The notes under the pieces are model-generated. The model did no database searches, was not told the DNA's origin, and was given only the letters and a program-made list of their open reading frames with translations. Made by a program: the position numbers and the translations under genes. From UBA9300 sp032260385 (GTDB lineage Bacteria > Bacteroidota > Bacteroidia > Bacteroidales > VadinHA17), in assembly GCA_032260385.1 (NCBI GenBank), contig JAVVEL010000012.1, forward strand, positions 1 through 64,000: a stretch of 64,000 bases of DNA. The letters run 5' to 3'. The stretch's first letter is position 1; each line of letters starts with the position of its first letter. This document shows, piece by piece, positions 9,856 through 17,569 of the stretch.

Positions 9856-10332
9856 TCATTTATTAATCTCTTTATCCCAGTCGTATGTGGCTGCTTCTTC
9901 ATGCCATTGGGGCCAGCTTTTGCACCAGTCCGGGACTTGACATTCCTTTACCCCTTCCATCATGCGGTAGGGTTTGATGTCAAGTACCGGCGTACCGTTT
10001 TAGGCATCAATGAAGGGTGTATGAATAATACCCTTCTCATGATCAATCTTACCGGTACTGATAATGCTCACCAGGATGGGATTGGGACGCATGGGCGCGT
10101 GACTTGCAAATACGCCTATTTCATCAGGCCCATTCTTGAAGAGATTCTTCATTTTAAGTGTTGTCCTGCTTTCCCGGTTGTCACATAAATGTCCCCACCA
10201 TATGACCTGGAGATGACTGAAGCCATCGTTATTGACAAGGGCATCCTTATAATTGTCTTTTATCCTTATGGAATATTTTTCTTTTTCAATAACAACAGAG
10301 CCGATGGCATTTATCGTGAATTTTTCCTCCAT
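9856..10332 (-). pseudogene. trmO: tRNA m6t6A37 methyltransferase TrmO, interrupted by TAA
   Basis: TrmO (TsaA/YaeB family) N-methylates t6A37 in certain tRNAs using SAM. The first 110 residues show the family core: GFSHLQVIWWG and the HAPMRPNPI SAM-binding segment. The frame stops at TAA (10000-10002) directly after FIDA, but translation beyond the stop gives NGTPVLDIKPY and then a VPDWCKSWPQW-like end, which is the conserved family C-terminus, before a real TGA at 9856-9858. One nonsense codon therefore cuts a 158-residue gene. The truncated protein would lack the conserved DIKPY segment and probably be inactive. A sequencing error is possible. It lies 89 bp downstream of a small helix-hairpin-helix gene on the same strand. 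Confidence 0.85.
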
Positions 10333-10421
10333 GATTGGTATTTATTTAGTATTAATCCATTTTGCCTGATTCAAGTCTCTTTTTCAGATGTCTCATAAAA
10401 CCTGGCTACCGGAGCCCCTGG

Positions 10422-10676
10422 TTACGTATCCCTCCAGTTCCACCATTTGAGTTTTTCAGGGTCCTGTTCCTCCGGCGGTGTCTCAGCGTAGTAAACAGCG
10501 CAGCGAAAAACGTAGAGCAGGCACCTGTCCTGCTTTTTACCGGCAAAGCTGTTTGACAGCTCATACAGCTCCTCCGGGACCTGTCCCTTCAGGTCATCCA
10601 CCTTTTTGATCCCAATATGCCACAGGTCGCTGGCTATTGATTTTCCCACTCCGGGTATGATTGTAAAACTTTTCAT
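10422..10676 (-). CDS. Helix-hairpin-helix protein of the Cdd1 / pathogenicity-locus family
   Basis: An 84-residue protein that matches what I know of the small Cdd1-like family. A helix-hairpin-helix DNA-binding motif (IPGVGKSIASDL at about 7-18, with the second hairpin IKKVDDLKGQ) is followed by the conserved RCLLYVFRCAVYYAE segment at about 51-65. Members are cytoplasmic and of unknown function; the HhH suggests nonspecific DNA binding or a protein-protein role. It starts at the ATG at 10676 and probably shares a transcript with the broken trmO gene downstream. The name 'pathogenicity locus' is a historical database label and does not imply virulence here. Confidence 0.8.
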   Translation of the reverse strand: MKSFTIIPGVGKSIASDLWHIGIKKVDDLKGQVPEELYELSNSFAGKKQDRCLLYVFRCAVYYAETPPEEQDPEKLKWWNWRDT

Positions 10677-10781
10677 TTATTTTATCTGTTTAATTACTTT
10701 AGTCATTAGAGTTAATAAAGCTACACAAATTTACAGGCAACAAATTAACAACTTCATGTTAACTAAAATTAAGCCAAAGGC

Positions 10782-10805
10782 AAACCCATTGCCGGGTGGG
10801 TTTTT
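10782..10805 (+). terminator. Hairpin with T-run upstream of the MACPF gene
   Basis: AAACCCA (10782-10788) pairs with TGGGTTT (10797-10803) and runs into a T-tract, the form of an intrinsic terminator. It lies upstream of the proposed MACPF promoter, where no plus-strand gene ends, so it may insulate that promoter or cap an unseen transcript. Confidence 0.4.
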
Positions 10806-10821
10806 CACCTACCGTTTTTTT

Positions 10822-10852
10822 TTTGCATAAATTAGATAGAAACAGTAATTTG
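10822..10852 (+). promoter_or_regulatory. Candidate Bacteroidota-type promoter for the MACPF gene
   Basis: TTTG at 10822-10825 is followed 20 bp later by TAATTTG at 10846-10852, close to the Bacteroidota -33/-7 pattern (TTG and TAnnTTTG). The ATG of the MACPF gene lies 31 bp downstream. Confidence 0.4.
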
Positions 10853-10883
10853 CTTATGATTAACATTTTAAAAATAGGTAATT

Positions 10884-12416
10884 ATGAAAAATGTCCTGAA
10901 TAAAAGGCGTAATACATATTATTCTCTTTTCAGATTAATATCTGTACCTATCGCATTGATGCTTTTTCTTGCCGGCTGCAGCAAAACCCCTGATCTGCCC
11001 GGCCCATATGATCCCATTGATAACCCGGACGATATAAACGGTTTGGAGAACCTGGGTTCTGGCTATGATGTTTTTGAGAAATTTGCCGATGTCTCACAGG
11101 TTAAAGCACAGATCCTGGACTACAGGAAGCTAAGCACAGATGGCCTTGTCGAAAAGAAAACACTGGAGCACAGTAGCTTTAATACTTCTTCAGGTACCAG
11201 TATTACCGAGTATTCACAGTCGCTAAAAATCTCTGTTGGCCTGTCGGGCAGTTATATGTTCTTCAGCGGCTCCGTCAAAACCAACTTCAGCAGCAACAGG
11301 TACAGTTATGATTCGTACTCCTTTGCCACCTATCACAGTATGATAAACAAATACCAGCTTCGCCTGCCAACAGACTGGAATGGTGATGATTTGAAATCCT
11401 ACCTAAAGAGCCAGGCAAAAAGTAAGCTTAACGATCCTTCGATATCCCCTCAGGAGATTTTCCAGGTATACGGCACTCATTGTCTTACAGGGCTTGTTGT
11501 CGGTGGCAGGCTTGATTACAGTGTATCAGCCAGGACAAGCGACCTGAAAGAGAATGTAAGCATTGGCGTTTATGCGGAGGCAAGCTTTTCCAAGGGATTT
11601 GGATCAGGTACGATCAATACGGAGGTCATAAATGAAACTGAGTACAGCCAGTTTGCCCAGAGCATGGAAAAACATCTTGAGGTTTACGGGGGGTCGAGTG
11701 AGCTTGGCCAGCATATAATCAATAAAGACGATTATGATGCATGGATCAACAGTATAAATGACAACCTGGTTTTCTGCAATTTTACACAGAACGGACTGAT
11801 CCCTGTATGGGAGTTTTGTGATGATGATGCCCGAAAAGCAGAGTTGCAGGCTGCTTATGCAACATGGGCCAGTGACAGGGATATTGTAGTACTGCCCACG
11901 CCAAGGGCCTGTATACTTGACCTGAAGATAGTGGAAGGATCAAATTCTGCCAATCCCTATAAGGTCAATGGAAGGGACTATTACAGGCTTAATTACGACC
12001 TCAATAATGGAAGCGGTGGTCCATACATATTTATATACTACCTTTCAGGGCTTGAGAATGATACCATTACTCCCATTGCTGAAGTAGCTACCATAAATAC
12101 ATCTGACGGTGAAAGTCTGCAAAACCTTCCTGCCGGATTTCAAATGATCAATTGGGACCTTAACAGGGGGGTGGGGGGAGATCTTATTTACCTTGCATAC
12201 AGGCGAAGAAATGATTATTCGGATGCCCTGGTGACCGGTCTCATGGTCAATAGTGTCAACAGTTTTGGTACTTCAGGATTAAATATATGGTACGTAGTAA
12301 CAGCGGGCTATACTTCACCCACACCACAGGATCTCAATGAAGGTGCGGGAGGATCTACTATTTACCTTTATTATACAAATGACCATATAGAAGAGAGTAG
12401 CCTGCCGGGGAAATAA
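10884..12416 (+). CDS. MACPF-domain lipoprotein with C-terminal MABP-like beta-prism
   Basis: Predicted pore-forming or pore-derived surface protein. The 510-residue product has a lipoprotein signal with lipobox Cys32 (FLAGC). The MACPF domain spans about 60-335, with its signature at 196-208 (YGTHC, then GLVVGG); Cys200 replaces the usual Tyr. The C-terminal region (about 343-498) has three related beta-strand units, DLNNGSGGPYIFIYY, DLNRGVGGDLIYLAY and DLNEGAGGSTIYLYY, matching the repeat of MABP-type beta-prisms, which can bind membranes. Bacteroidales secrete MACPF proteins that kill competitors, so antagonism is possible but unproven; a structural role is also possible. It lies in a zone of decayed genes, directly abutting a pseudogene remnant, and is intact itself. 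Confidence 0.85.
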   Translation: MKNVLNKRRNTYYSLFRLISVPIALMLFLAGCSKTPDLPGPYDPIDNPDDINGLENLGSGYDVFEKFADVSQVKAQILDYRKLSTDGLVEKKTLEHSSFNTSSGTSITEYSQSLKISVGLSGSYMFFSGSVKTNFSSNRYSYDSYSFATYHSMINKYQLRLPTDWNGDDLKSYLKSQAKSKLNDPSISPQEIFQVYGTHCLTGLVVGGRLDYSVSARTSDLKENVSIGVYAEASFSKGFGSGTINTEVINETEYSQFAQSMEKHLEVYGGSSELGQHIINKDDYDAWINSINDNLVFCNFTQNGLIPVWEFCDDDARKAELQAAYATWASDRDIVVLPTPRACILDLKIVEGSNSANPYKVNGRDYYRLNYDLNNGSGGPYIFIYYLSGLENDTITPIAEVATINTSDGESLQNLPAGFQMINWDLNRGVGGDLIYLAYRRRNDYSDALVTGLMVNSVNSFGTSGLNIWYVVTAGYTSPTPQDLNEGAGGSTIYLYYTNDHIEESSLPGK

Positions 12417-12426
12417 ATGTTTTTCA

Positions 12427-12727
12427 TGTAATAACGGAAAAGTTTCAGCCTGTTCCCGGGTTTTTCCATGTCGCAGATAAGCTTTTCCCTTGAGTATGAA
12501 GCAAGGTCAAAAATGCCCACGGTGAGGTTTTCCTGTTTGTGTAAATGATCAAGGCAAACGAGTCACCTCGATGAGATAAGTGAAATAAAGCGGGAGAACT
12601 CTTTTTTATTTCTTGCCGGATAATCTGTCTGATCCATCATATTGAACACATCCTTCATCAATGACACATAAATAGATTTGAGGTCACTTATCCTTTCTGT
12701 TGTTGTGGCCAGGGTTCTTATGCATGG
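12427..12727 (-). pseudogene. C-terminal remnant of a terpene-synthase-like gene (copy of the 27.7-kb gene)
   Basis: This stretch matches the 3' part of the gene at 27749-28759 in the same orientation, including 64 identical bases (12573-12636 against 27924-27987). Translated on the minus strand it gives recognisable residues (KSIYVSLMKD, DQTDYPARNKKEFSRFISLIS, then LVCLDHL and KLICDMEK) but has a TGA at 12563-12565 where the intact copy has Gly. It keeps only about the last 100 codons, and its end abuts the MACPF gene. It is a nonfunctional duplicate marking a past rearrangement. Confidence 0.85.
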
Positions 12728-12878
12728 TAATCAATATGATGTTCAATGCCGCGGATAAAATTATCAGGAGTGGCGCCAGGTTCTGCCTGCTGAATAATGC
12801 TGAATAATCAACTATAAATAAAGCTACTACTATTATTATTGTTGAAAAAATAACTAACGATCTCTTTAGCTTGTTCAT
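12684..12878 (-). CDS. Possible small membrane protein with two helices
   Basis: A 64-residue frame starting MNKLKRSLVIF has two clear hydrophobic segments (about residues 8-24 and 34-52) and a basic tail. The last dozen residues are read out of frame from the adjacent pseudogene remnant, so the present C-terminus is probably a by-product of the rearrangement. I do not recognise a family and see no ribosome-binding site. It may be a real small membrane protein or a relic. Confidence 0.35.
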   Translation of the reverse strand: MNKLKRSLVIFSTIIIVVALFIVDYSALFSRQNLAPLLIILSAALNIILITMHKNPGHNNRKDK

Positions 12879-12921
12879 ATTACTATGGATTTCTGGTAAA
12901 TATACTAAGAATCTTCTTTTC

Positions 12922-13045
12922 GGATGCTGAGCCGGAAGATGATTTGGTGGAAATAGAATTTAAGCGCGACGTCGATGTTGTACTTGACTTTGCAATGGGT
13001 GAAACAAAGCCTGATATCAGGCTTATATTTGTTACTGCCGGATCA
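12922..13045 (+). pseudogene. Remnant of the acidic lipoprotein gene (copy of 9.3-kb segment)
   Basis: The translated frame DAEPEDDLVEIEF followed by RDVDVVLDFA and GETKPDI parallels the 9109-9840 lipoprotein (EAESEDGLV, stop, IEF, RDGDVALDFA, GETNPDI). Only about 40 codons align, with no signal peptide or downstream domain. The open frame continues to 13129 without further homology. It is a diverged, truncated duplicate, useful because it preserves the ancestral Glu codon lost in the other copy. Confidence 0.8.
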
Positions 13046-13241
13046 GGGCTTTTCAATGCATCGTTACGAAAAATCGGAATTGAAGTCAGAGTAGTAGAAT
13101 CGAAGTATGTTGCATTTGCATCCGGCTGAATAATTAACTTTTTCTGGTTGTTTTCATGTAATTTTAATATTTTTAGTGAAACACTATGGATTTATAACGA
13201 AATAAGACATTTTTGAAGCTTAACTATGAATTCTACGGAGA

Positions 13242-14381
13242 TTGAAGAACTTGTGGGAAAGCTTAGATAAAAAAATACCATTGAAGAAAGAAAAAAATAT
13301 TGATGAACTAAAAATCAAGGTTAAAAGTAAAGAAGGCAGACAATGCATCTATGTTGAGCGAGATTTGTTAGTCCATTCAATAATTGACACTATCGAATCA
13401 TCGGATTGGGGGGTCAGAATTACGCTGACCGATTTAGATTCAACCGGATTTACAGGCGAACTCATGAGAGACCAGGAAGGTAGAACACTGAATGTTTCTG
13501 CCAGCTGGGAGGTATTTTCATATTCAACCCACAAGTGGGGTGCAAGTTACATTGGATGGACTATATATTTTAATCCAGGACTGGTGGAAACAACATGCAG
13601 GTATGCAGAAAAAATAGTTAACCTGAATACCAGGGAGCGCTCACGATCTTTAAAAAAGTGCATTTCCCTGCTCCAGAGGAGCAGCCTGCTAACGAATGTG
13701 CCAAATAAATATCTTTTCCCAGAAGGTTGGATACCTGTCGGCATGGGTGAACCCTGGGATGTATTTGGTACCTATGGTCGTATCCCGTTTAATTTACTGC
13801 CGCCTGTTGCTAGTGGTTTATCTGATAATGAATTTGAATGGTTGCCCGAACTGGATGAGAATTTGGAAAAATTTGCGATGATGGAAGACCTGGGACACAC
13901 TTTTAACTCGCTCCGAGATTCAACAAAGAGCAAGGGTATTGCCCTTCCCAAATCATTCCTGGTATTCTTTGAATCACCCTATCATCAGAACTGCATGATT
14001 TCTGTTACAGATTGTTATTTTGAACTTTCAGACCAAATAGTTGAAATCCCGGGTGGCCAATCAGGTTATTTAATCCGGTTTATGAATGACAGCCAGGGTG
14101 TAATGCACTGGTATCTATATATTGATGAAGAAAATAATCACAGGGTAGCTGCCACTAACTGGATGCTGGACAGTGAATATCCCATTGGTAAGAGCCTGGA
14201 AAGCAAGCTTGAAGATGTAATTATTTGTGCAAATTCTTTTGAAGAGTTTATATACCGTTTCTGGATTGAAAATAAAATATGGATTTCCGGTTCATTTCAA
14301 TACCCAAGGTCAGAGGAAGAGAGAAAATATATAGAGGAAGTAAAAAGGCGGATAAAAAAATACTCAGATGAAAAGGATTAA
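13242..14381 (+). CDS. Unknown protein, possible SMI1/KNR4-like C-terminal region
   Basis: A 379-residue soluble protein without signal or membrane segments. I do not recognise the N-terminal half. The second half contains IALPKSFLVFFESP, a beta-rich stretch ending MHWYLYIDEENNH, and FEEFIYRFWIENKIW near residues 338-352, a combination that reminds me of SMI1/KNR4-like (SUKH) proteins; this is tentative. The start is uncertain. The long frame begins at a TTG (13242), but an ATG at 13226 in another frame encodes MNSTEIEEL and would join smoothly to WESLDKKIP if one base were removed near 13250-13254, suggesting a frameshift or error at the 5' end. Its stop is 35 bp from the convergent end of the WD40 operon, so it may be accessory to that island. 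Confidence 0.6.
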   Translation: MKNLWESLDKKIPLKKEKNIDELKIKVKSKEGRQCIYVERDLLVHSIIDTIESSDWGVRITLTDLDSTGFTGELMRDQEGRTLNVSASWEVFSYSTHKWGASYIGWTIYFNPGLVETTCRYAEKIVNLNTRERSRSLKKCISLLQRSSLLTNVPNKYLFPEGWIPVGMGEPWDVFGTYGRIPFNLLPPVASGLSDNEFEWLPELDENLEKFAMMEDLGHTFNSLRDSTKSKGIALPKSFLVFFESPYHQNCMISVTDCYFELSDQIVEIPGGQSGYLIRFMNDSQGVMHWYLYIDEENNHRVAATNWMLDSEYPIGKSLESKLEDVIICANSFEEFIYRFWIENKIWISGSFQYPRSEEERKYIEEVKRRIKKYSDEKD

Positions 14382-14415
14382 GTTGAAACTTAATTTTCAA
14401 TGCTCTTCATCAGCT

Positions 14416-17085
14416 TTACTTTATTAACTGCTCCAGAGTATAACTCCTCTTACACCTGGAGCATTGATATAATCCACTCTTGCTGTTTTTCTGTTGAGAA
14501 TCTATGAGCACTCCGCAGCCGGGACATACATACCATTTAGTTTTAACAGTTGACCACAGGATGACGATGGCTATCAGGAGAAGAGGACCTGTTAATAACC
14601 AGAACCAGGGAGAGAGTCGGGCCAGTATATATCCTCCACATGAAATTAATACAGTTATTAGAATAACGAATATTTTGGTTAAGGGGACGCTTATTCTCTT
14701 AGCTTTTGAAGAAACTTTCTGTTTTTTTGTTTTTACTTCCCTGATCGGAACAGGTTTTGAAATGGGGTAACTATCCCTTTTCAACTTCTTTAGTTCATCG
14801 TCTTCGACTTTCCTGATAACTGGTGGTTCTTCCCGCCTCCTTTCTGGTGGAGTGGTGTGAGGTATTTTCTGTTTAACAGCTTCGGTTCCTAAACCCATGA
14901 TTTCCAGGATATAGACGTTTCCGCCGCTATCACCAAGGGCATAAAATTTTCCTGCAGTGCTAACAGAAATAGCTGTTATATTTCCAAGGCAGGGGAATGA
15001 ATTAACAGGCTCCCTTGAATTAGCATCCCATAACGTCAAAATATTGTCTTTTATGAATGATATTTTTGCTTTCCCATCAGGCTCAAATGCGCTGAACCAT
15101 TTGCCGCCTTCAACACCCTGAAAGACTTTTTTTTCTTTTCCTGTCTCAACATCCCATAACCTGAGAGTATTATCACTGCTTGCAGAAGCAATTGTTTTTG
15201 CATCCGGGCTGAAACAAACAGAGTAAAGTGAATCTGTATGTCCTGTGAGCGTAAGTCGCTCTTTTCCTGTTTGTGCATCCCATAGTTTAATGGTTCCGTA
15301 GTTGTAGTCTGAAGCTAATGATTCCCCATCAGGAGAAAATACACAATCTATGCTCTCCACATTAATCCTGTATATTTTCTCCCTTGCCTCCATATCCCAC
15401 ATAGTGATTCCATCACCTATAAAAATCATCCTGTTACCGTCAGGGCTGTACTTGCAGGAAGACCATGCTGCATCTTTTTCAATTACTTCAATATGATTGT
15501 TGTTCTTCAGATCACATAAAATGACATTCCCTTCACCTGCACCGCTATCTTTCCCTGAAACTGAGACAATTTTTTCCCCATTGGGGCTAAAGGAAATATA
15601 ATTTATCGCAGCTTCATCTTCATAGATAGTTGTTCTCCATGGTGTTAGCCTGACCAGCTTATTATAATTACCCTGTTTCAACAAAATAATTTCCCCCATT
15701 GTTGTTCCTATTACTATATCTTTCCTGTCAGGGCTGAAACCACAATAGGTGATTGGTGATTCAATCTGCTTGTTATGATGCACAAAATCTCCGGTATGGG
15801 CGTCATAAATAATAAGATTACTGTCGAGACTTCCTGCCATTACCTTTGAATCATCAAGGTTGAAAGCACAGCAGGTGATCCTGTCGCTAAGAAAATCATC
15901 CTCATAGACAGTCTCTACACGGGCTCTTGCTGCATCCCAGATTTTAATTGTACCATCAACGCTGCTTGAAGCAATCGATTTCCCATCCGGGCTATATATA
16001 CATTTGCTTATTTTATCGTTGTGACCTATCAGTTTGCTTAAAAATTCAAAATTATCTGCATCCCAGAGCAACAAAAAATTATCTGCCCCTCCTGTGATAA
16101 TAACTGAGCCATCAGGACTGTACGCACATGCAGTAATCTCTTTCGAGTGTGTTTCTCCCCTGGGAACATCCTCGAAATCACCTTCAGAATCAAGTTCGTC
16201 ATTCTCTGTTATATAGAATATCTCCGGCAAATGATATCCTTTGCCGGAATCCCCACCTGTTACAATATCTACTCCATTCGAATTTAAAGCACAACAGCTT
16301 AAACTTCCTTTCAACCGCTCATAGCTTAATTCCTCATAACTATCTGCATCCACCAAAGCAATTTCCCCGTCGTCGTTTGTTGTAACAATAATTCTGCCAT
16401 CCGGGCTATAAGAACATGAAGTTATTGGACGATAACCTGATGTTATTGTCCAACATTCCTGGAATGTTATTGAATCCCAGAATTTAATTTCACCATCATT
16501 ACTTCCGGAAATAATTGTTTTTCCATCCGGGCTGAATGCCAATGCATTGACTATATCAGAATGTCCCTCCAGCCTTGCCAGTTCTTTATATGTTAAAGAA
16601 TCCCAGATTATAAGGTTATTATCCTGGCCTCCTGATACAATAAGTTTACCGTCAGGAGAGTAGCTGCAACAATTCACTCCTTCATCATGAGCTTTTAGTG
16701 TCTTTATTTCCGTAAGGGTTTTTACATTCCAAATTTTTACGGTTTTGTCATCACCTGCTGAAAGAATCAGCCTGTTGTCAGGAGAAAAGGAGCATGAATT
16801 AATGGGATTTCCATGTTCTTTTATTGTAGCCAAAATCACCGACTCAGATTCAGCAAGTGCATTTTTTAATTTAAACCAGGGCTCAGAGCCCGGTTTACTT
16901 CTGTATTCCACTACTGACTTAATAATCCCTGAAATCAATCCATTACCACCCTCACGGTCAACCCACTGTAGCCGGTTATACATCTGCTGCCACAGAATTT
17001 CAGGCCGCTCACGCAGATTATGAAGCTCCTGGCCCAGGACCTTCCGGAATGCTTCTAAAACTGTTTTTTGCTCTGTGCGGTTCAT
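14416..17085 (-). CDS. WD40 repeat protein with two membrane helices and C-terminal zinc ribbon
   Basis: Last gene of the island operon. A helical N-terminal domain (first 41 residues from MNRTEQ to RLQW) is 34/41 identical to the start of the other WD40 protein. Then come about 14-15 WD40 repeats, enough for two seven-bladed propellers, with the usual SPDG and IWD turns. After a charged linker there are two adjacent membrane helices and a short tail with CPGC and CSRC, a zinc ribbon. With both termini cytoplasmic, the propellers would be membrane-tethered sensors. The frame opens at 17133, but I chose the ATG at 17085 because it aligns with the paralog's start and both share the bases AGCTCCA just upstream. 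Function is inferred as ligand or partner sensing. Confidence 0.85.
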   Translation of the reverse strand: MNRTEQKTVLEAFRKVLGQELHNLRERPEILWQQMYNRLQWVDREGGNGLISGIIKSVVEYRSKPGSEPWFKLKNALAESESVILATIKEHGNPINSCSFSPDNRLILSAGDDKTVKIWNVKTLTEIKTLKAHDEGVNCCSYSPDGKLIVSGGQDNNLIIWDSLTYKELARLEGHSDIVNALAFSPDGKTIISGSNDGEIKFWDSITFQECWTITSGYRPITSCSYSPDGRIIVTTNDDGEIALVDADSYEELSYERLKGSLSCCALNSNGVDIVTGGDSGKGYHLPEIFYITENDELDSEGDFEDVPRGETHSKEITACAYSPDGSVIITGGADNFLLLWDADNFEFLSKLIGHNDKISKCIYSPDGKSIASSSVDGTIKIWDAARARVETVYEDDFLSDRITCCAFNLDDSKVMAGSLDSNLIIYDAHTGDFVHHNKQIESPITYCGFSPDRKDIVIGTTMGEIILLKQGNYNKLVRLTPWRTTIYEDEAAINYISFSPNGEKIVSVSGKDSGAGEGNVILCDLKNNNHIEVIEKDAAWSSCKYSPDGNRMIFIGDGITMWDMEAREKIYRINVESIDCVFSPDGESLASDYNYGTIKLWDAQTGKERLTLTGHTDSLYSVCFSPDAKTIASASSDNTLRLWDVETGKEKKVFQGVEGGKWFSAFEPDGKAKISFIKDNILTLWDANSREPVNSFPCLGNITAISVSTAGKFYALGDSGGNVYILEIMGLGTEAVKQKIPHTTPPERRREEPPVIRKVEDDELKKLKRDSYPISKPVPIREVKTKKQKVSSKAKRISVPLTKIFVILITVLISCGGYILARLSPWFWLLTGPLLLIAIVILWSTVKTKWYVCPGCGVLIDSQQKNSKSGLYQCSRCKRSYTLEQLIK

Positions 17086-17149
17086 CAGGTTGGAGCTGAT
17101 AGGTATATTAAAATGTCTTTCTTCAATAAGCAATATTTTACTACTAATA

Positions 17150-17569
17150 TTACTTATTCCCGCTATCCCTGATCAGTTCCAGGTATGAGCTTATCTGCCC
17201 TTCCATGGAAGTGCTCCAGGTATAATCTTTGTATTCTTCAGGCTTAATCCAGGCATATGCGTCGTGCTCCCTGCTTAAGGCAACGCTTCCGCTGACATAG
17301 TCGCATACAAAGCTTATACCTGTTACCCAGAATGGCTCCTTGATAAAGTGCCATGTCTTAAAGGGTCGTCCAACCTGGATATCTATTCCTGTTTCTTCCA
17401 CGACCTCTCTTTTCAGTGCATCAACCAGGTCTTCCCCGTAATCTATCTTTCCGCCCGGAAGCTCCCACTGACCTGGGTCATGACTGCTTTTTTGCGCACG
17501 TTGAAGTATCAGTATCTTTTCATTTTTCCTGATGATAGCTTTTCCTGCTACCCCTAACGGTTTTTTCAT
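17150..17569 (-). CDS. Nudix hydrolase (MutT-like)
   Basis: Predicted magnesium-dependent hydrolase of nucleoside diphosphate-X compounds. The Nudix box is perfect: GKIDYGE, seven residues, then REVVEETGI, with the catalytic REVxEE core. WELPGG precedes it and a C-terminal EDAYAW-like segment (HDAYAWIKPEEY) follows. I chose the ATG at 17569: its first bases overlap the stop of the WD40-HEAT gene as ATGA, a classic translational-coupling arrangement; an upstream GTG or ATG at 17587 would overlap by 22 bp. The 139-residue size is typical. Substrate could be an oxidised nucleotide, a dinucleotide or a signalling nucleotide. Coupling to a sensor gene favours a role inside the island system rather than housekeeping, but that is inference. 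Confidence 0.9.
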   Translation of the reverse strand: MKKPLGVAGKAIIRKNEKILILQRAQKSSHDPGQWELPGGKIDYGEDLVDALKREVVEETGIDIQVGRPFKTWHFIKEPFWVTGISFVCDYVSGSVALSREHDAYAWIKPEEYKDYTWSTSMEGQISSYLELIRDSGNK

